DNA of 64,000 nucleotides. Origin: Homalodisca vitripennis. Lineage: Eukaryota > Arthropoda > Insecta > Hemiptera > Cicadellidae. Position 1 is the first letter of the stretch; every line of letters begins with the position of its first letter. Made by a program: the position numbers and the translations under genes. The stretch lies in NCBI RefSeq assembly GCF_021130785.1, contig NC_060213.1, forward strand, positions 114,158,501 through 114,222,500. Reading direction: 5' to 3'. The notes beneath the pieces are model-generated. The model worked only from the letters and a program-made list of their open reading frames with translations. It made no database searches and was not told the DNA's origin. Below, one piece after another: positions 24,758-34,706 of this stretch.

Positions 24758-25774
24758 ATGGAAGATGATTTAATTCACTGTCACAAGTTTAAAAAGAAAA
24801 CGAAAAATATCTAGATTCAAAAATCGTTCAAACTCAAAATGGATTGTATAGAATTGCTGCAAAATGTTCAAAATGTAAGACAAACAAGAGTAAGTTTATA
24901 AAGAATCCAAATCCAAAACCTGTTAAGCAAGAATTGAAGACTAAAGATGAGATAGAGATTGAAGCTCGAGAAATTCATGCACCAGTACGAAAAAAGTTTA
25001 AAAAGAGAAAAATTATAACATTAGGAATTGACGATTTATGGGCAGCAGATTTAGTTATAATGTCTAACTATTCAGATCAAAATGATGGATTTAAGTATAT
25101 GTTAAATGTTATTGATTACTTTCTCAAATATGCTTGGTCAAGAGCTATCAAAAGAAAAAACGGCAAGGATATTTCAAAAGCTTTCGAAGATATAGTAAAA
25201 GATGCCATAAGGATCAATCACAAACCTCCTAACCTACTTCATACAGATAAGGGTTTAGAGTTTAAAAATAAATAATTTAACGATGTTTTGAGGAAATACA
25301 ACATTAAGATTTATCATACTGAAAACGAAGAGAAATCAAGTATTGTAGAGAGATATAACAGAACTCAAAATGAAAGAATGAAGGTTCTTTTTGAGATTAA
25401 TAAAAACTTTAAATGGATCGATATTCTTCAAGAAATCGTAAAGAAAATATAACGATACTGTTCATAGCACAATCAAAATGAAGCCTAAAGACGTAGATAA
25501 AGATGCAGAAAAAAGAGTTATTAGAGTCGGTTTTCAAGTATGTTCCACCTGAAATTCACACGAAAACTAAATTTAAAGTCAATGATCATGTAAGAATTGT
25601 TAGTAAAAAAACAAACATTTTCGAACAAATATAAGAACAATTGGTCAAGAGAAATCTTTGTGATTTATCAAATTAATAACACAGATCCTGTAACTTATAG
25701 TATAAAAGATTTTAAATAATGAAGAAATAACCGGAAAGTTTTATGAATATGAATTGAGAAAGTCAAAGCTGTAA
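24758..25774 (+). pseudogene. int: Polinton retroviral-type integrase (rve family)
   Basis: Inserts the element into host DNA through a DDE RNase H-fold core. The ATG directly follows the polymerase stop. An N-terminal CSKCKTNKS zinc-like block (~24867) precedes the core. Core motifs: LWAADLV with the first Asp (~25040), LLHTDKG with the second Asp (~25240) and SSIVERYNRT with the Glu (~25344). A basic, chromodomain-like end follows (FKVNDHVRIV near 25574). The reading is broken by an in-frame TAA at 25273-25275, just after the second Asp, and by frame changes near 24800, 25450, 25510 and 25640. All three catalytic residues survive. Confidence 0.88.
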
Positions 25775-25780
25775 TTTTTT

Positions 25781-25794
25781 CTATATAAATGGAG
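25781..25794 (+). promoter_or_regulatory. TATATAAATGG start motif
   Basis: ttttttctatataaATGGAGTC directly at the start of the first CxxC gene. It is repeated almost exactly at 26199. TATA and ATG are too close for a normal host TATA box driving this start, so it resembles an initiator-type late promoter. Confidence 0.5.
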
Positions 25795-26173
25795 TCTCAA
25801 AAGAAATGTACAAAGTGCAAAGAATTTAAAGATTTAAATGAATTTTATAAAGATAAAAATAGGAAAGATGGAATGCAATTATAATTGCAAAGATTGTGAA
25901 AGGGAATATCATAAAGAATTATATGATAAAATAGAAAAATTAACTTTGGAAGATAAAGAATGTCTTAAAATGTAAAGAAACTAAAAAAATTTCAGAGTTT
26001 AATAGTGATCACTATAGTAGAGATAAGAAAGACTCATATTGTAAAGATTGTGTAAAGAAGAATCACCATAGATATATTATGAAGATACTCAATGTGAATG
26101 TGGAAGAACTATAAAATGGTTAAATAATTATCAAAAACATTTACAAACAAAATATCATAATTCAAGAGTTTAA
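25789..26173 (+). pseudogene. CxxC zinc-binding protein, copy 1
   Basis: Starts MESQKKCTKCKEFKDLNEFY. Two CxxC-x-n-CxxC modules are visible (CTKC with CKDC, and CLKC with CKDC across a frame change). The spacing, with F-x-D and KDG between the pairs, is like the zinc modules at the front of many viral and phage HNH-type nucleases. No HNH catalytic residues are seen, so it may be only a DNA-binding protein. Frame changes lie near 25880, 25970 and 26065. Confidence 0.55.
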
Positions 26174-26198
26174 CATTTTCATCGTGTAATAATTTTTT

Positions 26199-26212
26199 CT
26201 ATATAAATGGAG
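26199..26212 (+). promoter_or_regulatory. TATATAAATGG start motif
   Basis: Same ttttttctatataaATGGAGTC block as at 25781, showing that the regulatory segment was duplicated along with the gene. Confidence 0.5.
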
Positions 26213-26516
26213 TCTCAAAAGAAATGTACAAAGTGTCAAGAAGAGAATAGAAAAGACTGTTATTGTAAGGAATTATACGTTTAAAATGGACAAATTAACT
26301 TTAGAAGAAAAAAATTGTTACTTTTGTAAAGAAATTAAAAATATTTCTGAATTTAATAACTGGCAGTATAGTAAAGATAGAAAAGATGCTTTTTGCAAAG
26401 ATTGTGCTAAAAAAATTTTCAGCGAAAGTTATAAAAACGAAATGCCTTGTGAATATGAAAAAAGAATTCTACGATGGTTACCTAGTTATGCTAAACATTT
26501 ACAAACAAAAATATAA
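26207..26516 (+). pseudogene. CxxC zinc-binding protein, copy 2
   Basis: Tandem duplicate of the preceding gene. It has the same first residues (MESQKKCTKC), then a shortened first module, and a second module in the ORF 26286-26516 with CYFC and CKDC. The C-terminal RWLPSYAKHLQTKI end matches the end of copy 1. One frame break near 26280 separates the two parts. Function as for copy 1, by inference. Confidence 0.55.
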
Positions 26517-26573
26517 TAAATCGAGAGTTTTTAGTAAAATTTAGAAACATTTTCATCGTGTAATTTAGATATT

Positions 26574-27352
26574 CTATAAATCAGTCGAGATTCTGCCATA
26601 TTTGTAGTAAAATGATTTCCGTTGTATAAAATATTCAAAGATTTCTTTCATTTGGTTGTAGAGATTGATAGAATTTGGTTCGTCATCAATGAACAAAATC
26701 TCTAATTCAGGATAATTTATTTTTAGATGTTTTAATCGGTTTGGTATTTCTCGTTTCTGAGCTCTGATAACGTAATAAGGCCATTCCCACATGTGATTTT
26801 TTCTTAATTAATACAAAAACATGGTGCTTTTTCTTATCAAAATTTTTACATATCCATATCTCTCTTCATTAATTCCATTCGCAATTCTTGATTCTCTATT
26901 TTCAATGATTTCATTCATTTCATCTTTAATTTGTAACTGTTTTATTTCATCTTTTAACTGCTTATTTTCGTTTTCAAGTTTGTACTCGCCATATTTTCTA
27001 ATACTCGGTAAAAACTTTTCTAAAACCCAATTTTGTAACGTTTCTGCAATCTTCATTTTAGATTTCAGTATTAAAGAAAATATTGCCTGGTTCATTGATG
27101 AAAAATAGTGTCTGGATGTAATTTTTGTAAGAGTCGCGATTCGATACCCTTGTCAGAATCTATGTTTTCAAAGCTTTTTTTGTATTTTTCTTTAACATGA
27201 TCTATGATAGCTTGTCTCGTATTTTTAAATTCCAATATTTCTGCAACATCTTTAGCCTTAAACCAAAATTCATTATTTTCGTCAACAATTGTAAAGATAT
27301 GTTTGCTTTTAAATCTAAGTTGATTATTGAGTAGGTCTACAACTGACTCCAT
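26574..27352 (-). pseudogene. bro: BRO-family protein (BRO-N domain plus C-terminal DUF3627-like part)
   Basis: The N-terminal ~85 residues match the BRO-N fold of baculoviruses, poxviruses and phages: IFTIVDENNEFWFKAKDVA, then ILEF, TRQAI, and LHPDTIF. A coiled coil follows (27095-26808), then a C-terminal block (26792-26574) with WPYYVIRAQKR, typical of the C-terminal domain of insect DNA-virus BRO proteins. BRO proteins bind DNA or nucleosomes; the role here is inferred. It starts in tttctatctaaATGGAGTC. Frame breaks lie near 27095 and 26800. Confidence 0.75.
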
Positions 27353-27384
27353 TTAGATAGAAAAGAAATTTAAAAACTAGTAAT

Positions 27385-27480
27385 TTTTATTTTGAGAATG
27401 AAGGCCAGATTCATTGATAAAAACAGTGTCAGGATGAAGATTTTGAAAGGGTCTATGGCATAGACTCTTGTTTTTTAAGT
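27385..27480 (-). pseudogene. Remnant of a second BRO-N gene
   Basis: Minus strand encodes PFQNLHPDTVFINESG, which aligns with LHPDTIF of the neighbouring BRO-N domain. Only this ~30-residue piece is present, so a BRO gene was once duplicated here and mostly lost. Confidence 0.6.
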
Positions 27481-27519
27481 AAAAAAATATTGAATTTTGT
27501 CATCATCATCAACTCATTT

Positions 27520-28260
27520 TTATTCCTTTTTCAATCTTAAATATATTGTTGTTTTACTCTCATTATTTAATAAATTTCCCTCAGAGTCTTGAACAGTTAA
27601 GACGATTTTTTGAATTCTTTTCATATTTTTTCTAATTGGAATATAATCGATTTCATTCGGTTTTTTTCACTGATTTTTGATCCATAAGCAACATTTGGGA
27701 AAAATGTGTACAAAAATTTCAGATTCTTTGTGTAAGTGTTCGGTATGATTTTCAAAACTAGGTTCAACGAGATTGCAGTGCACTTCAATTACATCAAACG
27801 GTCTAAATTTTGGCGTTTTTATTTCCTAAATATACCTGATTTGGCTCAATAGTTTTCTTGAACAAACCCTAACAAATTCTACAATAATTGCTGAAAACAT
27901 TATTCTTACTGGTGATTTTATTTGAATTTTATTAGAGAGATAATTTTTTTGCATTTCAAACTTGTTTTCGTCAAAGTTTTAAAGATTTATCTGATTGTTT
28001 GAATGTTTTCAGATAATTTTTAAGGAATTTTTTATTTGATCGAAAGTATAATATCCTTTGTTTAAACCATAATATTTTGTTATGTTCTTCTCACTAAATC
28101 CTATACAATAAGGAGAACTTTCACTAATATTTATTACAAAATTGTCAGAATAAAAACCGCTTAAACCGATAAAATAATTTGATTCTTCCTCTAAGTGTAT
28201 AGGATGTTCCAAGTTTAAAACTAATTTAGAGCTTTCTGAAGTCAACTTGAACAGCTTCAT
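27520..28260 (-). pseudogene. Putative Polinton minor capsid (penton-like) protein
   Basis: Begins MKLFKLTSESSKLVLNLEHP with an FIGLSGFYSDN block. It reads through about 245 codons with frame breaks near 28010, 27960, 27820, 27670 and 27625, ending in TTIYLRLKKE. Near the end are NLVEPSFENHTEH, FPNVAYGSKI and a final beta-rich segment. This pattern matches the single-jelly-roll minor capsid candidates of arthropod Polintons as I know them. A beta-rich fold is inferred, not shown. Position before the divergently transcribed ATPase fits a virion cluster. Confidence 0.45.
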
Positions 28261-28302
28261 TTTCGCAAGCGCGTTGCTTCAAGATGAAAATCTTCTATTT
28301 AA

Positions 28303-28985
28303 ATGGAGAAATTTTTAAAGCAAAAAAGATCAGATAAAACTTCAAACGTTTGAAGAAAAATAAAGAAAGATCAACCAATCAGATTGTTAATTGTTGGTTC
28401 AAGTGGATGTGGAAAAACAACTTTATTATTGAATTTTATCTACAATAGGTTGATTCCTTATTCCAATTTGTATGTTTTTAGTAAATCTTTAGAACAAGAC
28501 GCCTATAAAAAAATTACAAGAAAGATTTGAAAATATTGAGAAAAAACTTAAACAAAAAAATATCACATTTTTATAATGCTTCTGAGGACATAGTTCCGTT
28601 AAGCGAATGTAAACCCAATTCGTTAATCGTTTTTGATGATTGTATTTTAGAAAATCAAGACGTTATTAAGGAATATTTCGTAATGTCCCGTCACAAAAAC
28701 ATATCTTGTATCTATCTTTCCCAATGCTTTTCAAAGGTTGATAAACAAGTTATTAGAAATAATTTGAATATGTTGTGTGTTTTTAAGCAAGACGATCACT
28801 ATTCGAGAAAGATTTACAACAATTATGTGGGATCTGATATGAGTTTTAACCACTTTAATGAATTGTGTGATAAAATTTGGAAAGAAGACTATGGATTTTT
28901 AACTATTAATCTAACTTTGAAGCCTAAAAATGGAAAATATTTGAATAAATTTTCTAACATAAATGCTGCTCAGTGGTCTCGATAA
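28303..28985 (+). pseudogene. FtsK/HerA-type DNA packaging ATPase
   Basis: Packages viral DNA into capsids in this virus lineage. Walker A GSSGCGKTT lies at ~28399-28425 and Walker B LIVFDDC at ~28623-28643. The downstream IYLSQ block and a C-terminal part with FKQDDHYSRKI follow the A32-like layout. ORF 28527-28985 carries Walker B to the C terminus; the Walker A part is one frame away (shift near 28510), and another shift lies near 28358. The start is in ctatttaaATGGAG. About 225 codons overall is usual for the family. Confidence 0.85.
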
Positions 28986-29063
28986 AATATTTTGTTACAA
29001 TTATTTTTATATTATCTTTACTTTTTATTTACATTATGAAAATAACAGAAAAACGGTAAATCT

Positions 29064-29268
29064 GTTCACGTTCCCACGTTCACGTTCCACGTTCACGTTC
29101 ATGTTTCACGTTTCATGTTTCACCGTTCATGTTTCACGTTCGTGTTTCACGTTCATGTTTTACGTTTCGTGTTCGTGTTTCACGTTCGTGTTTCACGTTC
29201 CACGTTCACGTTTACGTTCCGTGTTCACGTTTCGTGTTCACGTTTTCCACGTTCCACGTTTACGTTTC
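29064..29268. repeat. ACGTT(T)C minisatellite between ATPase and structural genes
   Basis: About 200 bp of variable units such as cacgttc, catgttt and cgtgttt. It has markedly higher GC than the surrounding element and no coding frame of interest. It follows the ATPase stop and precedes the next TAAATGG start by 17 bp. Confidence 0.85.
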
Positions 29269-29285
29269 AAAATTTTCCTAAATAA

Positions 29286-30271
29286 ATGGCGAACGTAACT
29301 TCAGAAGAAGCAAAAAAAACTTGATCAAATAGAAAAGAAATTAATCAAAAGAATTTAAAGAACAGATTCGAATTGATGAAGAAGAACAAGAATTTATTCA
29401 AAAAATTAATCAACCTGTAACATCTGCAATAAAAAATGTTGAGGGCAAAATTGAAAATGTTTTAAGCGATAATCAAAATTTGATGAATTTGGTTCCAGTT
29501 GTACGACAATTTGCCGATATTTCAATTCCAGAATCTGAGTTTTGAATTGCCAAAATTACCATCTTCAACACCATTTAGACCTCGAATCATTGAAGACACT
29601 CTACCATAGTTGAACCAATAAAAGTCCTGGAACAACGGATATAATAATTGGTGAAATTGGTAAAAAATTTCTTCCTAGAGCAAAGGATGATAAATTTGGT
29701 TTGTATTGGGACAGAAAAAAGAAAAGTTTTATGATTGAAATTTGCCCGTGAATTTTGAGCATAATGATATCATTATTAATGAAAAAAAAACATATGAAGG
29801 AACTCAAGGTTTATGGAGATTATTAACAGGCACTGATGTTCCAAAAGACGGTTTATATTCTGAAGAAGACTTGAAAAAGTATACTGAAATTTTATGGAAA
29901 TCTGATTCAATTTACAAAAATAATGATCCATCAACTAAGAAACCAAAGTCAAGTAAAGGTAAAAAATATCTCAATTTGATTAAACCAATTTGGGAAAAAA
30001 AGAATCGAAGGATCAGGTGTGAGAAAATACAGTGATAATAAGATTGAAATACAGATATATCGACGATTTGACAAAACTCGATGGAATTATTAATTATATT
30101 TATGCTCAAGAAAAGGCTGGAAACAACAATTTTTTGAACGAAAAGAAAGCGATTAAAGATTTTATTTCGAACAAACTTGATGAAATGATTGAAAAACCTG
30201 ATGGAATTAAATATTTAAAACGAGTTTTGCCGGCAATAAGTTCATCTATGATTGAGGGTAGTGACTTTTGA
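29286..30271 (+). pseudogene. Polinton virion-type protein with DUF8207-like domain
   Basis: Starts MANVTSEEAKK in aaataaATGGCG. An N-terminal charged coiled region is followed by a central region with FRPRIIE. A block with GTQGLWRLLTG, EILWKSDSIYKNND and GKKYLNLIKPIWEK corresponds to the DUF8207 region of arthropod Polinton proteins. A final helical domain ends ISSSMIEGSDF. At least five frame changes occur. The frame may continue into the PLA2-like ORF, with which it overlaps by a few bases; in related elements the two regions can be one protein. Role: internal virion protein, by inference. Confidence 0.6.
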
Positions 30272-30606
30272 ATGATTTTATCAACAATTTACCTTTTGAA
30301 TTACACGTACCAACTTATCAGTATCTGGGGCCTGGCACAAAACTCGAAAAAAGACTAAAAAGAGGAGATCCTGGTATAAATAAATTTAGATCAAGCTGCT
30401 ATGGAACACGATATTTTTTTATGCAAAACATTAGAGACACAAATTCCAGACATATAGCAGATAAAGTTTTGCAAGATAAGGCAATGGATAGATTTTTTAT
30501 CAAAGATGCTAGTTTAGGTGAAAGATTTGTTGCGCTTCCAACAGCTGGAGCAATGTTTTTGAAGAGAAAACTAGGAATGGGAATCGAAGAGAACTTGAAA
30601 TTTTAA
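30268..30606 (+). pseudogene. Phospholipase A2-like capsid-associated domain
   Basis: Two hallmarks of viral sPLA2 domains are seen: a YLGPGT calcium-loop block (~30319) and, one base out of frame, an A-x-x-HD catalytic block (~30390-30405). In parvoviruses, the same YxGPG...HD layout in the VP1 unique region helps the particle leave the endosome. Homologous domains are known from Polintons. The C terminus (KDASLGERF, KRKLGMGIEENLKF) is also family-like. The frame change between the two motifs, near 30385, could be a sequencing insertion. The listed start codon is TTG; a fused upstream ORF is a real alternative. Confidence 0.72.
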
Positions 30607-30620
30607 CTATATAAATGGAG
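30607..30620 (+). promoter_or_regulatory. TATATAAATGG start motif
   Basis: aactatataaATGGAGG overlaps the end of the PLA2-like gene (TAA at 30604-30606) and starts the protease gene. Confidence 0.5.
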
Positions 30621-31485
30621 GTGAATGTAAATTTCAGCAAAAAATCAGAAAGAAAAAATAAAATCCGCTTTTAAGAAGAAAATACCCGTTAGTATTCAAT
30701 TTAAAATAGATCAACTAAAAAATGGCGAAGATAAGATATTTTTTAACAAATAGACAATACAATAAACTCGAAAAACATAAGAAAAACAATAAAGGAACCA
30801 GAATAGAATTTTCTTATAATCAGTTGAAAGAACTTAAAAATGGTGGACTTTTGAAAGATTTATTAGATTTTGGAGAAAATATTCCAGTTGTTAAAAAATT
30901 TTGTTCCTTATGTTCGTAAAGCTGCTCCAATCGTTAAAAAAGATGTGAATTCCTATTGTTCGAAACATTTTAAATTGGTTAGATAAAGAGTTTGGAAGAT
31001 GTTACAGGATCTGGATTAGATGAAAAAACTTTGAATTACGTGAAATCAAACATTGAAAAAAAAATTTAAACCTTTAACATTCAGGGAATTGGAAGAAATC
31101 TGCAAAATATTAAACATTTTAGAGGAATCTTCATGAGAGATACATTACCTGAAAAAGTTAAGAAATTTGAATGTGGAATTGTGAATTTAGACTCGATTAT
31201 GGGAAGTGGAACGCATTGGATTTGTTATTATAAAAATGATAAGAATGCATGTTATTTTGATTCGTATGGAAGAATTGAGGACAAAACCACCTATAGAATT
31301 GATTAAATATTTGAAAAAATCAAGCGTCTACTACAATGATTCTCAGATTCAAGACTATAAAGATCCCCCAATTTGTGGTCATTTATGTGTTTTTGTGTTG
31401 AATGAACTGAGTAACTGGTAAAGATTTTAAAGAAGTTGTTAACAAATTATTACTTAATAAATATGGATTCACAAAATATTTTTGA
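30615..31485 (+). pseudogene. Adenain-type cysteine protease with basic N-terminal region
   Basis: Virion maturation protease. The C-terminal domain shows GTHWICYY with the catalytic His (~31210), CYFDSYG with the acidic residue (~31252) and ICGHLCVFVLN with the nucleophile Cys (~31374), preceded by LPEKVKKFECGIVNLD, the usual order in Polinton and adenovirus proteases. The N-terminal ~150 codons are lysine-rich, with an amphipathic stretch (LLKDLLDFGENIPVV) resembling minor virion precursor proteins, so this may be a fusion. Frame changes occur near 30740, 30895, 30945, 30990, 31060, 31290 and 31408. The predicted stop at 31483-31485 overlaps the next gene by 23 nt. Confidence 0.8.
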
Positions 31486-32494
31486 CGTATTTGGAACACA
31501 AATTATTCAAAATGTAGATAATAGTTTTTGAATTTTGATAGTTTGAGAAATGAGTTTGATAACAAGTTAGAAAATTTATTACAAAACCTTCCAGATTCAG
31601 ATATGTTTGCTGTCGAGATTGAAGATTTTAAAGCAGAATATGATAACAAACTTGCAAATTTCATGAGTTCAAATGAAGTTGCTGATAAAATAAAAAACAT
31701 TGGAAAAAGAAGTTGATGATGGGTGTAAAAAAAATTATTTACCAATTTAATGTCTCATATCGAAAAAAAGCTGATAAAATTACTGAAGCGATCAAAGTTG
31801 AAAAGAATTATGTTAGTTTGGCTAATAAGAAAAGAATTGTCGGTGTTCGACCTGGTATTATTGACAAACATGATGTGTTGTTAAAGAACAAATTTTAAAA
31901 CCTCTAAAATTATCAGAAAACATCGATATTGTTGATTTACATGATCCGAAATGTTAAAAATGCCTTAGAATTTTAAAGGAAAAAGAATTAGCAGTGTTAG
32001 TAAAGGAATTAATCCATTTGATGTTGTTGTAATGATTCAATTAGAAGATCATATTAAAATGTTTAATGAACTAAACAAAAATTACGAGAATCATAAACAG
32101 CATGTTAAAGATTTTACAACAGAAGTCTATGACAAGTTAGAAGCCAGAAATAGAAGATCAGTAGACGATGTTGGTGAATTACTTGATAAAGTAAATAAAC
32201 TAGAAGAAAACTTTGGATATATATATAAAAAATACTGTTTAATGAAATAATTAGTGTAGCAGTTACAAAAAATTCTGAAAAATTTTGATACAAGTTTTTA
32301 ATGAGAAAATAAACTTTTTTGAAGATTTTAGTACACGTTTCAATGAGAAAGTAACACATAATAATGAATTACTTAAAAGAATAGATGATCGATACTCTTT
32401 ATATCTCGATAAAGTAAATAAACTAGAAGAAAACTTTAATAAATTTAAAGAAGATGTCGATAAAACTTTTGAAAACATCGACAAACAGATTTAA
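31463..32494 (+). pseudogene. Coiled-coil, fibre-like virion protein
   Basis: Starts MDSQNIFDVFG inside the end of the protease gene. Long heptad-like stretches (FDNKLENLLQNL; ELLDKVNKLEENF repeated with LDKVNKLEENFNKF) flank a middle block with KRIVGVRPGIIDKHDVL and RISSVSKGINPFDVVV. This pattern of short 'G-x-x-x-x-I-D-x-x-D-V' turns between coiled coils resembles trimeric fibres of phages and large DNA viruses. An attachment role is inference only. Frame changes lie near 31530, 31715, 31890, 31955 and 32250. Confidence 0.5.
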
Positions 32495-32527
32495 TGGAGT
32501 AGGTGGTTACGATGACTTAAATTTTCC

Positions 32528-32541
32528 TTATATAAATGGCG
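32528..32541 (+). promoter_or_regulatory. TATATAAATGG start motif
   Basis: tccttatataaATGGCGC at the start of the small zinc-ribbon gene. Confidence 0.5.
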
Positions 32542-32681
32542 CTCATATATTGTGTGAGGTGCAAAGAAAAAAAACTGAAACGAATGATATAAAATACTAT
32601 GCAAACATCAATGGAGTTAAAAGAATTTCTGGAAAATGTGCTGAATGTAACGCTAAAAAGAGCCAATTTATGAAAACTTGA
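32536..32681 (+). CDS. Small zinc-ribbon protein (DUF5679-like)
   Basis: About 48 residues starting MALIYCVRCKEKK and ending CAECNAKKSQFMKT, giving YCVRC...GKCAEC. This matches the layout of DUF5679-type mini zinc ribbons found in large DNA viruses and archaea. One extra A in the run at ~32567 shifts the frame between the two halves. Function unknown. Confidence 0.5.
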
Positions 32682-32709
32682 TTTTGAAATTTTTTCTTAA
32701 TAAATAGAG

Positions 32710-33111
32710 ATGGCGGGACATTACAGTGCTTTCGATCTTTTTATAATGCAACACGAAAGAGATTTGAAAAAAGAACATTGGGATGATATTTCTCAAAAAA
32801 TATGAATTATCCGAAGATATGATGAGATTATACGTAAACAAATTGAATTGGTATAACATTTGCTAAATATCAAACTTTATCATCAGAGTTCATTTCAAGA
32901 AAATATACATTATCAATTAAAAGATCATATGTCTGTTCTTTGTCTCTATCAACACTTGAGTATAAAGTTTTTGGATGAAAATAAAGATACAGTTGATTGG
33001 AATAATATTATAGATAGCGGTTACTATCCTGTGCAGATTTTATTGAAATATGTGGCCGAAATCGCAAAATTTAAGGAAGAGAATCCTGAGTATGACGAAG
33101 TAGATCATTAA
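32710..33111 (+). CDS. Small Polinton protein with W/LS repeats
   Basis: Starts MAGHYSAFDLF after taataaatagag. Two to three loose repeats of the form 'W-x-x-I-x-x-x-Y-x-LS-x-x-x' are visible (HWDDIS..YELSEDMM, LNWYNI..), with VDWNNI near 32993. Similar repeats occur in uncharacterised proteins of giant viruses. The end, AKFKEENPEYDEVDH, holds the left junction of the tandem array, since copies 2-4 begin inside this gene at the equivalent of 33091. Frame changes lie near 32800, 32865 and 32930. Confidence 0.45.
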
Positions 33112-33225
33112 AAATTACTCTAATCTTTATAATTATTTTACTAAAAATTTGTATCTTTTCTTATAAAAAACGTACATTAGATCGATGAAAAAATGATACA
33201 CGATGTTTAAAATTTCTAAATTTTC

Positions 33226-33240
33226 TCTTATTAAATGGCG
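33226..33240 (+). promoter_or_regulatory. TTAAATGG start motif of the capsid-like gene
   Basis: ctcttattaaATGGCGG is identical in all four array copies (33235, 38127, 42998, 47861 are the ATGs). Confidence 0.5.
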
Positions 33241-34438
33241 GACTACAGAAAATATGCTAGTGATATTGAAAGGGCGGAGTTTAAAAATTTCTATCCAATT
33301 AGTAAACAACATTTGAATGAACCGAATAAAAGAACTGAGTTTAATATTGATTTTGGAGATAACTTTTGCTCGTCTAACTTCCAGTTTTATATTTCTGGAA
33401 CTTTAACAAAACAAGATGGTCAAGCATATCTTGGAACTGATAATGTTAGATTAATCGATAATTTTATACCGTTTTTATTTTCTAAGATTGAAGTAAGAAA
33501 AACACAATAAATTGATAGAAGAAGTCGAAAACTGTGGGCCAATTAAGCACAATTAAAGGAACTATTTCGTATTCAAAAAAGTGATGTTATTTCTCAAACT
33601 TCTAATGGCTTTGAATCAGATTTTAAATTTGGTGTTTTTGAAGCAGCTGGAAATTTATCTCATTTTTGGATTAGGATTTTTTGAAAATGTTACTATTCCG
33701 ATCTATAAAGGAGGAATTTTATCTAAGTTTTATAAGAGCAGAAGACGATGATGTGATTCTGAAGACTGCAACTGGAAATGTTATGCCTGTTGATGGAAAA
33801 ATAACAATTACAGATTTTTTTATTAGAGTTCCAATGATTGATTATAAAACCACGAGTAAAATTAGGTTGATTGATGAAATTACAAAAAGTCAAAACATTA
33901 TGTTTAATTTTCTAGATTGGCAATGTATTGAACAAAAAGGTATTTCCGGAACAACTTATTCGTTCGATATCACAAATATTTATAGAAATATCTTCAATCC
34001 CAAGTTCGTTATCATAGGTTTTCAAACAGATAGACAGAATAATCAAGAAAAAAAATCCTTCAAAGTTTGATAGTTTGGATGTAAAAAATATCAGAGTAAA
34101 ATTGAACGGTTCTTATTATCCAGATGAATTACAAAATTTAAACATTTCCGGAGGTCTTTTCAGAATCATGTATCAGATGTATCAAGATTTTAAGAAAGTT
34201 TACTGTAATAATAAGGAAATGTATTACAATCCTAAAGAATTTTTAGCGAATAGACCTATTTATGTCATTGATTACAACAAAGAGTAATGACAAATATTTC
34301 TGGTTCAAAGAACGATATAATTATCAATATGGATTTTCAAAAAGCTGTTACAAACGCGATTTGTTATTTGTGGTTGTGGTTTCTGAGAAATTTTTAGCCT
34401 ATGATGTGATTAAGAACGATATTAGAGAAATTCAGTAG
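33235..34438 (+). pseudogene. DJR capsid-like protein, array copy 1
   Basis: Same gene as the intact copy at 47861, but broken by about nine one-base insertions, nearly all repeating a neighbouring base (for example near 33500, 33527, 33577, 33665, 33712, 34054, 34270, 34286 and 34368). The stop is conserved. Readable parts: 33235-33510, 33681-34070 and 34075-34287. Confidence 0.85.
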
Positions 34439-34674
34439 TTAATGATGTTCATATTATTCTCTTTCATTCCTTCTAATATTTCAAAAATATACTCTTTCGC
34501 CACTGAAAAATCCCGATTTCTCCGTAATAATCTTTATAATCGTACACATAATATCCTAAATAGTTGTACAATAGAATGAAATTATTTCTATTTATCTCTG
34601 TTGTAGAAATGTAAAACACAAACATTTGCGTTGAAAAATTTATATCTCGGCAGACTTAGTTCCATAATCTCCAT
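34432..34674 (-). pseudogene. Small minus-strand Polinton ORF, array copy 1
   Basis: Equivalent to the 80-aa ORF of copy 3 (44189-44431), here with one-base indels near 34519 and 34612. It converges on the capsid gene and overlaps its stop by a few bases; it shares a divergent start region with the gene at 34701. Confidence 0.5.
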
Positions 34675-34706
34675 TTAAACAAAAAAATCTTTCTGTTTAA
34701 ATGGAA
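34668..34706. promoter_or_regulatory. Divergent pair of TTTAAATGG start motifs
   Basis: ccatttaaac...gtttaaatgg places two start motifs back to back about 26 bp apart, serving the minus ORF (34674) and the VLTF3-like gene (34701). It is preserved in all copies (39558-39595, 44426-44461, 49286-49321). Confidence 0.5.

Noticed and set aside
28963..29298. 111-codon plus ORF with repeated FTFMFHVS-type sequence
   Set aside because: It is a chance frame through the ACGTTC minisatellite.
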